NCBI RefSeq assembly: GCF_030345705.1
Contig: NZ_JAUASW010000002.1
Span: 186,001 to 250,000 of the forward strand
Origin: Pelomonas sp. SE-A7
Lineage (GTDB): Bacteria > Pseudomonadota > Gammaproteobacteria > Burkholderiales > Burkholderiaceae_C
Length of the DNA: 64,000 nt
Direction: 5' to 3'
Part shown: one piece after another, positions 9,140 through 16,665 of the stretch
Layout of the letters: each line of letters begins with the position of its first letter
Position numbering within the stretch: the stretch's first letter is position 1
Program-made: the position numbers and the translations under genes
Notes under the pieces: model-generated
Databases searched by the model: none
What the model was told of the DNA's origin: nothing
The model's input: the letters and a program-made list of their open reading frames with translations, nothing else

Positions 9140-9700
9140 TCAGACGGCCAGGATCTCGGCTTCCTTGCCGGCGATCAGCTTGTCGATCTCGGCAATGACG
9201 CGGTCGGTCAGCTTCTGCACCTCGTCCAAGCTGCGGCGCTCTTCGTCCTCACCGATTTCCTTGTCCTTGAGCAACTTCTTGGCCTGCTCGTTGGCATCGC
9301 GGCGCAGATTGCGGACAGCCACCTTGGCGTCTTCACCGGCATTGCGCACAACCTTGGTCAGGTCGCGGCGGCGTTCTTCGGTCAGCGGCGGCATGGGCAC
9401 GCGGATCAGGTCACCCTGCGTGGCCGGGTTCAGGCCCAGGTCGGATTCGCGGATCGCCTTCTCGATCTTGGCTCCCATGCCCTTTTCCCAGGGCTGGACG
9501 CTGATGGTGCGCGCGTCGAGCAGGCTCACATTGGCCACCTGCGAGATCGGCACCATGGAACCGTAGTAGTCGACGCTGACCTGGTCCAGCAGGCCAGGGT
9601 GGGCTCGGCCGGTGCGGATCTTGTGCAATTCGTTCTTCAGGGCTTCGACCGACTTGGCCATCTTGGCCTCGGCGTTCTTCTTGATGTCAGCAGTGCTCAT
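9140..9700 (-). CDS. frr: Ribosome recycling factor
   Basis: RRF works with EF-G to split post-termination ribosomes. The 186 residues from MSTADIKKNAEAKM match the family length. The family features LHKIRTGRAHPGLLDQV and the PPLTEERRRDLTKVVR segment of the three-helix bundle are present. I chose the ATG at 9700; the same frame runs far upstream, but only as a shadow of pyrH. The gene lies 34 bases downstream of pyrH, in the standard rpsB-tsf-pyrH-frr order. Confidence 0.97.
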   Translation of the reverse strand: MSTADIKKNAEAKMAKSVEALKNELHKIRTGRAHPGLLDQVSVDYYGSMVPISQVANVSLLDARTISVQPWEKGMGAKIEKAIRESDLGLNPATQGDLIRVPMPPLTEERRRDLTKVVRNAGEDAKVAVRNLRRDANEQAKKLLKDKEIGEDEERRSLDEVQKLTDRVIAEIDKLIAGKEAEILAV

Positions 9701-9734
9701 GATTACGACCTTGAACGGGTAACTTGTTCTCTTG

Positions 9735-10445
9735 TCAGACGTGGACCAAGGTGCCTTCGTCCTCGCCCTGCACGACACGCCGGAGCGCGCCTTGCTTGAA
9801 GATCGAGAAAACCTTGATCGGCAGCTTCTGGTCGCGGCACAGCGCGAAGGCCGTGGCGTCCAGCACTTGCAGGTTCTTGGCGATGGCTTCGTCGAAGCTG
9901 ATACGTGCGTAGCGGGTCGCCTCGGGATCCTTCTTGGGATCGGCGGTGTAGACGCCGTCCACCTTAGTGGCCTTGAGCACGATCTCGGCGCCAATCTCGG
10001 CGCCGCGCAGCGCGGCGGCGGTATCGGTGGTGAAGAAGGGGTTGCCGGTGCCGGCGGCGAAGACGACGACCTTGCCTTCTTCCAGGTATTGCAGCGCCTT
10101 GGGGCGGACATAAGGCTCAACGACCTGCTCGATCGCGATGGCAGACATCACGCGGGCCGTCAGCCCCTCCTGGCGCATGGTGTCGGCCAGAGCCAGCGAG
10201 TTCATCACCGTGGCCAGCATGCCCATGTAGTCGGCCGTAGCGCGGTCCATGCCGACCGAGCCGCCAGCGACACCGCGGAAGATGTTGCCACCGCCGATGA
10301 CGACCGCCACCTCGACGCCCATCTGCGTGATCTCCCGGACCTCCTGGACCATGCGCACGATGGTGGCGCGATTGATGCCGTAGGCGTCGTCGCCCATCAG
10401 GGCTTCGCCGGAGAGTTTGAGCAGGATGCGCTTGTACGCGGGCAT
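9735..10445 (-). CDS. pyrH: UMP kinase PyrH
   Basis: PyrH phosphorylates UMP to UDP in pyrimidine nucleotide synthesis; it is a hexameric member of the amino-acid kinase fold, unlike eukaryotic UMP kinases. The 236-residue protein starts MPAYKRILLKLSGEALMG, with the lysine-rich phosphate loop, followed by the glycine-rich VVIGGGNIFRG and DRATADYMGMLAT. The ATG at 10445 was chosen over one 17 codons upstream because the family begins at the YKRILLKLSGE strand. A hairpin lies between tsf and this gene, so it may be expressed partly from read-through. Confidence 0.97.
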   Translation of the reverse strand: MPAYKRILLKLSGEALMGDDAYGINRATIVRMVQEVREITQMGVEVAVVIGGGNIFRGVAGGSVGMDRATADYMGMLATVMNSLALADTMRQEGLTARVMSAIAIEQVVEPYVRPKALQYLEEGKVVVFAAGTGNPFFTTDTAAALRGAEIGAEIVLKATKVDGVYTADPKKDPEATRYARISFDEAIAKNLQVLDATAFALCRDQKLPIKVFSIFKQGALRRVVQGEDEGTLVHV

Positions 10446-10527
10446 TGTGTGACCTCGGGTCTGCGTTGGATGCGTTGGAATGAGGCACTGCGCCACAGCT
10501 CCTCAGCAGCGGTGCAGGCACAAGTGT

Positions 10528-10550
10528 AAAGGGCGCCAGAGGCGCCCTTT
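10528..10550 (-). terminator. Hairpin between tsf and pyrH
   Basis: A perfect 10-base stem (AAAGGGCGCC / GGCGCCCTTT) with a 3-base loop lies 17 bases after the tsf stop. On the minus strand it is followed by TTTACACTT, a weak U-tract, so it is more likely a partial terminator or mRNA-stabilising hairpin than a strong stop. Confidence 0.6.
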
Positions 10551-10566
10551 GTTTCTGTCGAACGCT

Positions 10567-11481
10567 TTACGCGTTCTTTGCAGCGGCGGCTGCTTCGGCA
10601 GCAGCCTTCTGGGCCGCCACTTCGGCCGCGAAGTCATCCACCTTCTTCTCGATGCCTTCGCCGACCACGTACAAGGTGAAGCTCTTCACCGTGGTGGCCT
10701 TTTCCTTCAGCATGGCAGCGACGGTCTGCTTGCCGTCAGCGGCCTTCACGAAGACCTGGTCCAGCAGCGAGACTTCCTTCAGGAACTTCTGCACCGAGCC
10801 TTCGACCATCTTGGCGACGATGTCGGCCGGCTTGCCGGATTCGGCAGCCTTCTCGGCGGCGATCTTGCGCTCCTTCTCGACCAGGTCGGCCGGCACTTCG
10901 GCCGACGACAGGGCGGCCGGCTTCATGGCGGCGACGTGCATGGCGACATCCTTGGCGGCCACATCATCACCATCGAACTCGACCATCACGCCGATGCGGG
11001 TGCCGTGCAGGTAGGAAGCCAGCTTGCTGCCGTTGGCATAGCGCTGGAAGCGGCGGATCGTCATGTTCTCGCCGATCTTGCCGATCAGGCCCTTGCGCAC
11101 GTCCTCGACCGTCGGGCCGAAACCTTCTTGCGACAGGGCCAGGGCCGACAGAGCCTCGACGCTGGCGGGATTGTGCTCGGCGACCAGGGCGGCGGCGGCA
11201 TTGACGAAGGCCAGGAAGGCGTCGTTCTTCGAGACGAAGTCGGTCTCGCAGTTCACTTCGACCAGGGCGCCGACGCCATTGGCCACGGCCGTGGCGACCA
11301 CGCCTTCGGCGGTGATGCGCGAGGCGGCCTTGCCGGCCTTGTTGCCCAGCTTGACGCGCAGGATCTCTTCAGCGCGGGCCAGATCGCCTTCGGCCTCGGT
11401 CAAGGCCTTCTTGCACTCCATCATCGGAGCGTCGGTGCGAGCGCGCAGCTCGGCCACCATGCTTGCGGTAATTGCAGCCAT
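10567..11481 (-). CDS. tsf: Translation elongation factor Ts
   Basis: EF-Ts is the nucleotide exchange factor that recycles EF-Tu-GDP. The 304 residues carry the N-terminal UBA-like domain with LRARTDAPMMECKKALTEA, in the region contacting EF-Tu, then the two core subdomains with VEVNCETDFVSKND and VAMHVAAMKP. It lies downstream of rpsB with a hairpin in the 98-base gap, which probably sets its level relative to S2. Confidence 0.97.
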   Translation of the reverse strand: MAAITASMVAELRARTDAPMMECKKALTEAEGDLARAEEILRVKLGNKAGKAASRITAEGVVATAVANGVGALVEVNCETDFVSKNDAFLAFVNAAAALVAEHNPASVEALSALALSQEGFGPTVEDVRKGLIGKIGENMTIRRFQRYANGSKLASYLHGTRIGVMVEFDGDDVAAKDVAMHVAAMKPAALSSAEVPADLVEKERKIAAEKAAESGKPADIVAKMVEGSVQKFLKEVSLLDQVFVKAADGKQTVAAMLKEKATTVKSFTLYVVGEGIEKKVDDFAAEVAAQKAAAEAAAAAKNA

Positions 11482-11535
11482 CTTCGGTCTCCAGGGTCAG
11501 GGCGGCGATGCCGCCCAAACAAAAATCAACTTAGC

Positions 11536-11559
11536 AAAAAGGGGCTGAAACAGCCCCTT
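11536..11559 (-). terminator. Intercistronic terminator/attenuator between rpsB and tsf
   Basis: On the minus strand AAGGGGCTG, a TTT loop and CAGCCCCTT form a 9-base perfect stem followed by further T residues. It lies about 20 bases after the rpsB stop. This has the form of an intrinsic terminator inside the rpsB-tsf operon, so tsf would depend on read-through. A partial terminator at this place is known in E. coli; equivalence here is inferred. Confidence 0.8.
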
Positions 11560-11579
11560 CTGATGGGTGAGCGAGAAGC

Positions 11580-12326
11580 TTAGGCGCCTTCGCTGACTTC
11601 CACGAACTCGTCACCAGCCGGGGCCACGGCGGCAGCCAGCTCGGCGCCGGCGTTGGCACGGCCTTCCAGCACGGCGTCGGCGATGGCCTTGGCGTACAGG
11701 GCGACGGCCTTGGCCGAGTCGTCGTTGCCGGGGATGATGTAGTCGATGCCTTCGGGCGAGTGGTTGGTGTCAACCACGCCGATGACCGGAATGCCCAGCT
11801 TCTTGGCTTCGGCCACGGCAATCTTGTGATAGCCGACGTCGATCACGAAGATGGCGTCCGGCAGGGCGCTCATGTCCTGGATGCCGCCGATGTTCTTTTC
11901 CAGCTTGGCGATGCCGCGCTGGAACATCAGGGCTTCCTTCTTGATGGCGGGCTGGGTGCCGGCCTCGACCTGGGCTTGCATGTCCTTCAGGTTCTTCAGC
12001 GAACCCTTGACCGTCTTGAAGTTGGTCATCATGCCGCCGAGCCAACGGTTGTCGACGTAGGGCATGCCGCAGCGAGCGGCTTCAACGGCCACGACGTCAC
12101 GGGCTTGACGCTTGGTGCCAATCATCAGGATCGTGCCGCGCTTGGCAGCCAGCGAACGCACGAACTTCATCGCTTCCTCAAACTTGGGCAGCGTCTTTTC
12201 GAGGTTGATGATGTGGATCTTGTTGCGATGGCCATAGATGAAGGGGGCCATCTTGGGGTTCCAGAAGCGGGTTTGGTGACCGAAATGGACACCGGCTTCC
12301 AGCATTTCGCGCATCGTGACGGACAT
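11580..12326 (-). CDS. rpsB: 30S ribosomal protein S2
   Basis: S2 binds the 30S head-body junction and is needed for S1 docking. The 248-residue protein begins MSVTMREMLEAGVHFGHQTRFWNPKM, the S2 N-terminal signature, and contains the second signature PVIGVVDTNHSPEGIDYIIPGND. It heads the long minus-strand cluster that runs to lpxA. The ribosome binding site GGAG lies 8 bases upstream. A 150-base leader precedes it, as described separately. Confidence 0.98.
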   Translation of the reverse strand: MSVTMREMLEAGVHFGHQTRFWNPKMAPFIYGHRNKIHIINLEKTLPKFEEAMKFVRSLAAKRGTILMIGTKRQARDVVAVEAARCGMPYVDNRWLGGMMTNFKTVKGSLKNLKDMQAQVEAGTQPAIKKEALMFQRGIAKLEKNIGGIQDMSALPDAIFVIDVGYHKIAVAEAKKLGIPVIGVVDTNHSPEGIDYIIPGNDDSAKAVALYAKAIADAVLEGRANAGAELAAAVAPAGDEFVEVSEGA

Positions 12327-12496
12327 GAGTAACTCCGAAGGTTGGGTCTAAAATCCGGCCCGAATCGACGACGCCCCGATGCTCTTGGAGCGCAGCCGAC
12401 ACCTTAGTTGGACCGGTTTGCGATTTGTTCTGCGTGGCAACACCCTTGCACAGCGCAGCGGGCATTCAGCAAAACCCAGAGAGTATAGCACGAGCA
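12327..12496 (-). promoter_or_regulatory. rpsB promoter and leader (divergent with amidase)
   Basis: The minus strand carries TGCTATACT, an extended -10 element (12482-12490), immediately upstream of the amidase start codon on the other strand; the -35 position would fall inside the amidase coding start. Transcription from here would give an rpsB leader of about 150 bases. Ribosomal protein S2 is known to autoregulate its operon through its leader in E. coli; whether this leader folds the same way cannot be judged by eye. No separate promoter for the plus-strand amidase is obvious. Confidence 0.55.
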
Positions 12497-13855
12497 ATGC
12501 CCGACGACCTGATGGCCGCCCTGCAGCGGCGGCAAGCGGGGACCCTTCAAGCCAGCGGTGCGCTGGCAGCCAGTACCGAGGCGGCACGCAGCTCGGCATG
12601 CCGCTTCGCGTTCGTCCGCCAATTCACCGAATCGGCCCAACTGATCGCGCGCCAAGCTGACGAGCAGTCCGCATCCGGCATGCCGTTACCCCCGTTAGCC
12701 GGGCTGTCGATCAGCGTCAAGGATCTGTTCGACGTGGCAGGCCACCCCACCACCGCCGCGTCTGCGTCGCTGGAGAGCTCGTCAGCCGCGCAAAGGGATT
12801 CCGCGGTTGTCGCCCGGCTTCGTGCGGCTGGCGCATGCCTGATCGGCCACACCAATATGACGGAGTTCGCATTCTCCGGCCTGGGCATCAATGCCCATCA
12901 CGGCACGCCGCCGAATCCGGTCACTCACGCACTCGACGGGGTTGCGCGAATACCGGGCGGATCCAGTTCGGGCGCTGCCGTCAGCGTGGCGACCGGTGCT
13001 GCCTGGGCGGCACTGGGTACGGACACGGGTGGCTCGATCCGCATTCCCGCAGCATTCCAGGGGTTGGTCGGCTTCAAGAACACCGCCGCGCTGACGCCGC
13101 GCGAGGGTTGCATCCCGTTGTCCACTTCGCTGGATACGGCCTGCGCGATCACTCGAAGTGTGCGGGATGCGGTGCTGATGCATGAACTGCTGGCAGCCCG
13201 ACGCGTCACCATCGATCCCCGCCCGCTCCGTGTCAGGCGCCTTGCCGTGGTTACCGAACCATTGCTGCTCGATGGCATGGATGCCACGGTTGCCCGAGCC
13301 TTTGATCGCAGCCTTCGCAGACTCCGGCAGCAAGGCGCTCAGATCGACGAAATCGCCCTGCCAAGCCTCGCCGGACTATCGCTCCTTCAGGCGCAAGGAG
13401 GTCTGGTGGCCGCCGAAGCGTGGGCCTGGCACCGCAACAGAATGCAAGACCTGACCTCTCTATACGACCCACGCGTGGCAACCAGAATACAACGCGGCGC
13501 GACCATCAGCGCTGCCGACTACATCGCGATGCAGCAGGCGCGCGCTGCTTGGATTTGCGCAATGCAAGCCGAACTCGCAGGCTATGACGCCCTGCTCTGC
13601 CCGACGGTGCCCATCGTCGCGCCTGAACTGGCTACGCTGGAAGCTAGCTTGGATGCCTACATGGCAACCAACGCCTTGGTCCTGCGCAATCCAGCAGTGG
13701 TCAATATGCTCGACGGGTGTGCTATCAGCCTGCCGTGCCACATGAACGGCGAGTTGCCTGTTGGCCTGATGTTGTGGAATGCGGCGGGTCACGACGACCG
13801 CCTGCTGTCGATTGCCCTGCAAGCCGAGGCGGCATTGGCCGCGGGAGTGCAGTGA
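12497..13855 (+). CDS. Amidase-signature family hydrolase
   Basis: This 452-residue protein belongs to the amidase-signature family (GatA, AtzF and FAAH relatives), which hydrolyse C-N amide bonds. The Ser-cisSer-Lys triad is visible: Lys75 in ISVKDLFDV, cis-Ser156 in IPGGSSSGAA and the nucleophile Ser180 in GTDTGGSIRIPAAFQ. The ATG at 12497 is chosen because the upstream extension would lie across the rpsB promoter. No gatC or gatB is adjacent and the C-terminal half is not GatA-like, so it is probably a metabolic amidase of unknown substrate. Its stop overlaps the next ATG (TGATG), so it is likely co-translated with the DadA-like gene. Confidence 0.88.
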   Translation: MPDDLMAALQRRQAGTLQASGALAASTEAARSSACRFAFVRQFTESAQLIARQADEQSASGMPLPPLAGLSISVKDLFDVAGHPTTAASASLESSSAAQRDSAVVARLRAAGACLIGHTNMTEFAFSGLGINAHHGTPPNPVTHALDGVARIPGGSSSGAAVSVATGAAWAALGTDTGGSIRIPAAFQGLVGFKNTAALTPREGCIPLSTSLDTACAITRSVRDAVLMHELLAARRVTIDPRPLRVRRLAVVTEPLLLDGMDATVARAFDRSLRRLRQQGAQIDEIALPSLAGLSLLQAQGGLVAAEAWAWHRNRMQDLTSLYDPRVATRIQRGATISAADYIAMQQARAAWICAMQAELAGYDALLCPTVPIVAPELATLEASLDAYMATNALVLRNPAVVNMLDGCAISLPCHMNGELPVGLMLWNAAGHDDRLLSIALQAEAALAAGVQ

Positions 13856-15162
13856 TGCGCATTGCCGTGATCGGTGCCGGCATTGCCGGCGTTTGCAGCG
13901 CCTTCGAGTTGGCCATGGACGGTCACGAAGTCACCGTGTTCGAACGGCTGGGCGGCGTTGCCGGCGATTCGAGCTTCGCCCATGGCGGCCTGCTCGCCCC
14001 CAGCTTCCTGACCGCCTGGAGTGCGATTGGCCGGCGGGCGCTGCTGCAGCCGCGTCGGCGCCACGCCTCGCTGCAACTCAGTGCATCGCGTCTGCTTTCG
14101 CCTGCGCTCTGGCGTGCGGTTCGTTTCGACCCGGAGGTGGCGAGGAAGCTGCAGCCGCTGCTCAGCTACAGCCAATCGCGTCAGACTGAACTCCGGCATG
14201 CGCTCAAGCTCGACTATGAACGTGAGCAAGGCCTCCTGATGCTGCTGCGCGGCGAGCGGGACCGGGCCGCCGTGCAGGCCGGCATCGACTTGCTCACCGA
14301 TCTGAAACTGCCTCACAAGCTGCTCGACGCCAGCGAATGCCTTGCCCTGGAGCCTGGCCTCAGCCCTGACACGCCTCTAGTCGGCGGCATCCAGTTGCCT
14401 CAGGACGAGATCGGCAACAGCCGCCAATTCGCGCATTTGATCCGGGTCGAAGCGCGCCGCCTCGGCGTGCGCTTCCGCTTCCACACTACGGTGCGCAAGA
14501 TCGAGCCGGGACCCCAACCACAACTGCTTCATGCGTACACACCGCCAATGGAAGCCATCCAAGTCCAGGCGGCGGACAGCGACTCTGGCGGAGACACGCG
14601 CCCCGAGACACTGGAGCCCCGACTGGAGAGCTTCGACGCAATCCTGGTCTGCACAGCGGGCGATTCGAGCGCCCTGCTGCGACCACTGGGTCTGAAGCTG
14701 CCGCTACAGACCTGGCAAGGCCATTCGATCACCGCACCGTTACGCCAGCTGGAAGCACACCCCGACCTGGGCCCGCGCAGTGCCTTGGTAGACGCGGCAT
14801 ATCACGTCAGCCTGAGCCGGCTTGGCCAGCGGGTGCGCGTGACCGGCGTCACCGAGATTGGCGGCCATGCCAGCCGCATCAGCGAGCGGGCCATAGGCAC
14901 CTTGCACAAGGTGTTGCACGACTGGTTCCCTGGCGCAATCCAGCACGGCGCCGTGCAGCGCTGGCGCGGCAGCCGCACGCGCCTGCCTGACGGCTTGCCG
15001 CTGCTGGGCGCCAGCGGCTTGCCCGGCCTCTGGCTCAACCTTGCCCATGGTGACAGCGGTTGGTCTTTGGCCAACGGAACGGCCCGCGCGTTGGCGGATC
15101 AGATTGCGGGTCGCGCACCGGCGGTCGAAGTTGCCGGCATGGACATTTCCCGACTCGGCTGA
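13855..15162 (+). CDS. FAD-dependent oxidoreductase, D-amino-acid dehydrogenase (DadA) family
   Basis: The 435-residue protein starts with the dinucleotide-binding motif VIGAGIAGVCSAFELA followed by VTVFER, and ends with the DAO-family closure LWLNLAHGDSGWSLANGTAR. This is the layout of DadA-type flavoproteins, which oxidise D-amino acids and pass electrons to the respiratory chain. A low-complexity Asp/Ser/Gly-rich insert (about residues 230-260) is not usual. The ATG at 13855 shares its A with the amidase stop codon. Substrate is unknown; an amide or N-acyl amino acid opened by the amidase and then oxidised is one possible logic, but this is inference. Confidence 0.85.
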   Translation: MRIAVIGAGIAGVCSAFELAMDGHEVTVFERLGGVAGDSSFAHGGLLAPSFLTAWSAIGRRALLQPRRRHASLQLSASRLLSPALWRAVRFDPEVARKLQPLLSYSQSRQTELRHALKLDYEREQGLLMLLRGERDRAAVQAGIDLLTDLKLPHKLLDASECLALEPGLSPDTPLVGGIQLPQDEIGNSRQFAHLIRVEARRLGVRFRFHTTVRKIEPGPQPQLLHAYTPPMEAIQVQAADSDSGGDTRPETLEPRLESFDAILVCTAGDSSALLRPLGLKLPLQTWQGHSITAPLRQLEAHPDLGPRSALVDAAYHVSLSRLGQRVRVTGVTEIGGHASRISERAIGTLHKVLHDWFPGAIQHGAVQRWRGSRTRLPDGLPLLGASGLPGLWLNLAHGDSGWSLANGTARALADQIAGRAPAVEVAGMDISRLG

Positions 15163-15174
15163 CAAGCTCGTGCC

Positions 15175-16656
15175 ATGCTGACCCAGGTCCTGCCGGCGCA
15201 GCGCTCCCTCCCGCTGCTAAGTGCCGAACAATGTCGAGCCCTGGAGGCCGATCATCACCAACCGCCACTCATGGAGCGTGCCGGGCTCGCCGTCGCCAAG
15301 CTGGCATTGGCCTTGGCGCCATATCGCAAGCCCATCCAAGTCGTCTGCGGCCCCGGCAACAACGGTGGCGATGGCCTCGTCGCGGCAAGGCTGCTGCATT
15401 TGGCGGGGCACTCCGTCCAGGTCATTCTTCTGGCCGGATCCAAACCTGCGCCACCTGATGCAGCTGCGGCGCTGCTGCGCGCGCAGCAGGCCGGCGTCGC
15501 GATCGCCGGCTCCATGACTGGCCTGGGAGGCGCCTCGCTCGTCATCGACGCCCTGCTTGGCCTGGGCCAAGCCCGAGCGCCGACGGGCGAGATCGAACAG
15601 GCGATTGCCGGCATCAACGCCGGCAATGCAAAGGTACTAGCTGTCGACCTGCCCAGCGGCCTGTCCAGCGAGACCGGCCAGGTCCACGGCGAGGCCTGGG
15701 TGCGCGCCCATCACAGCCTGGCCTTGTTGGCCCTGAAGCCTGGTCTGTTCACAGGGCACGGCCGCGAGGCGAGCGGCCAGATCTGGTTCGATGACCTGGG
15801 TGTCCAATCGGTGCACGGTTTTCGCAGCCAGTTGCTGGGGGCCGACACCATGCGCCCTGCGGCCCTGGCCTGGCATGCATCACACAAGGGCAGCCGCGGC
15901 GACGTCGTCGTGACAGGCGGAGCGCGGGGCATGCAGGGCGCAGCCCGGTTGGCCGGCCGCGCCGCGCTGGCAAGCGGCGCAGGCCGTGTTTACTTGGACC
16001 TTTTGGGCGAGTCCGGCGAAATGGCCGATCTCCAGCAACCGGAATTGATGTGCTGGCCAGCAGCACAGCGCACTGAAGTCGTCAGCTGGCGGGGCCGCGT
16101 CCTGGTGACCGGATGCGGCGCAGGGGGAGTCATCGCTTCCATGCTTTCAAGCCAACTCACGGCAGCGGAACGTCTCGTCCTTGACGCCGATGCTCTCAAC
16201 TGCATCGCCGCTGATCCGAACCTGCAGCAGTTGCTGGCTGCAAGGAACTCGTTGGCGTTAGCCACGCTATTAACGCCACATCCACTAGAAGCTGCCCGCT
16301 TGCAGGGGGCGAGTGTCGCTGACGTCCAGGCGGATCGGCTGGCCGCCGCGGAAGCGCTGGCTGAACGCTTCGCTTGTACGGTCGTCCTCAAGGGTTCGGG
16401 AACCATTGTCGCCACGGCCGACAGGCGGACGGCCGTCAATGGCAGTGGCAACGCCGCGCTTGCCACGCCAGGCAGCGGCGATGTGCTTGCCGGTTGGTCG
16501 GGCGGGCTCTGGGCCCAAGCGGGCATCGACGCCGACGTGCATGAACTGGCTTGCAGCGCCGTCTACTGGCACGGCGCCGCGGCGGATCTGCAGGCCGCAG
16601 GGCCGCTGCGCGCCAGCGACTTGATCGAGCGCATGCACAGCCTGCATACGCGCTGA
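15175..16656 (+). CDS. nnr: Bifunctional NAD(P)H-hydrate epimerase / ADP-dependent dehydratase
   Basis: This enzyme repairs damaged NADHX/NADPHX: the N-terminal YjeF_N domain (about 1-215) epimerises the hydrate, and the C-terminal ribokinase-like domain (about 225-490) dehydrates it using ADP. Visible motifs are VCGPGNNGGDGLVAARLL in the epimerase, and VLKGSGTIVATADRR plus GNAALATPGSGDVLAGWSG in the dehydratase. The length of 493 residues fits the fused form. It starts 12 bases after the oxidoreductase stop, so the three plus-strand genes probably form one unit. It ends 9 bases from the convergent RNase R gene, with no terminator between. Confidence 0.95.
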   Translation: MLTQVLPAQRSLPLLSAEQCRALEADHHQPPLMERAGLAVAKLALALAPYRKPIQVVCGPGNNGGDGLVAARLLHLAGHSVQVILLAGSKPAPPDAAAALLRAQQAGVAIAGSMTGLGGASLVIDALLGLGQARAPTGEIEQAIAGINAGNAKVLAVDLPSGLSSETGQVHGEAWVRAHHSLALLALKPGLFTGHGREASGQIWFDDLGVQSVHGFRSQLLGADTMRPAALAWHASHKGSRGDVVVTGGARGMQGAARLAGRAALASGAGRVYLDLLGESGEMADLQQPELMCWPAAQRTEVVSWRGRVLVTGCGAGGVIASMLSSQLTAAERLVLDADALNCIAADPNLQQLLAARNSLALATLLTPHPLEAARLQGASVADVQADRLAAAEALAERFACTVVLKGSGTIVATADRRTAVNGSGNAALATPGSGDVLAGWSGGLWAQAGIDADVHELACSAVYWHGAAADLQAAGPLRASDLIERMHSLHTR

Positions 16657-16665
16657 TCCAAGCAC

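Noticed and set aside
12497..13855. Amidase as GatA of the tRNA-dependent amidotransferase
   Set aside because: The catalytic triad is shared, but no gatB or gatC is adjacent and the C-terminal half lacks the features I associate with GatA.
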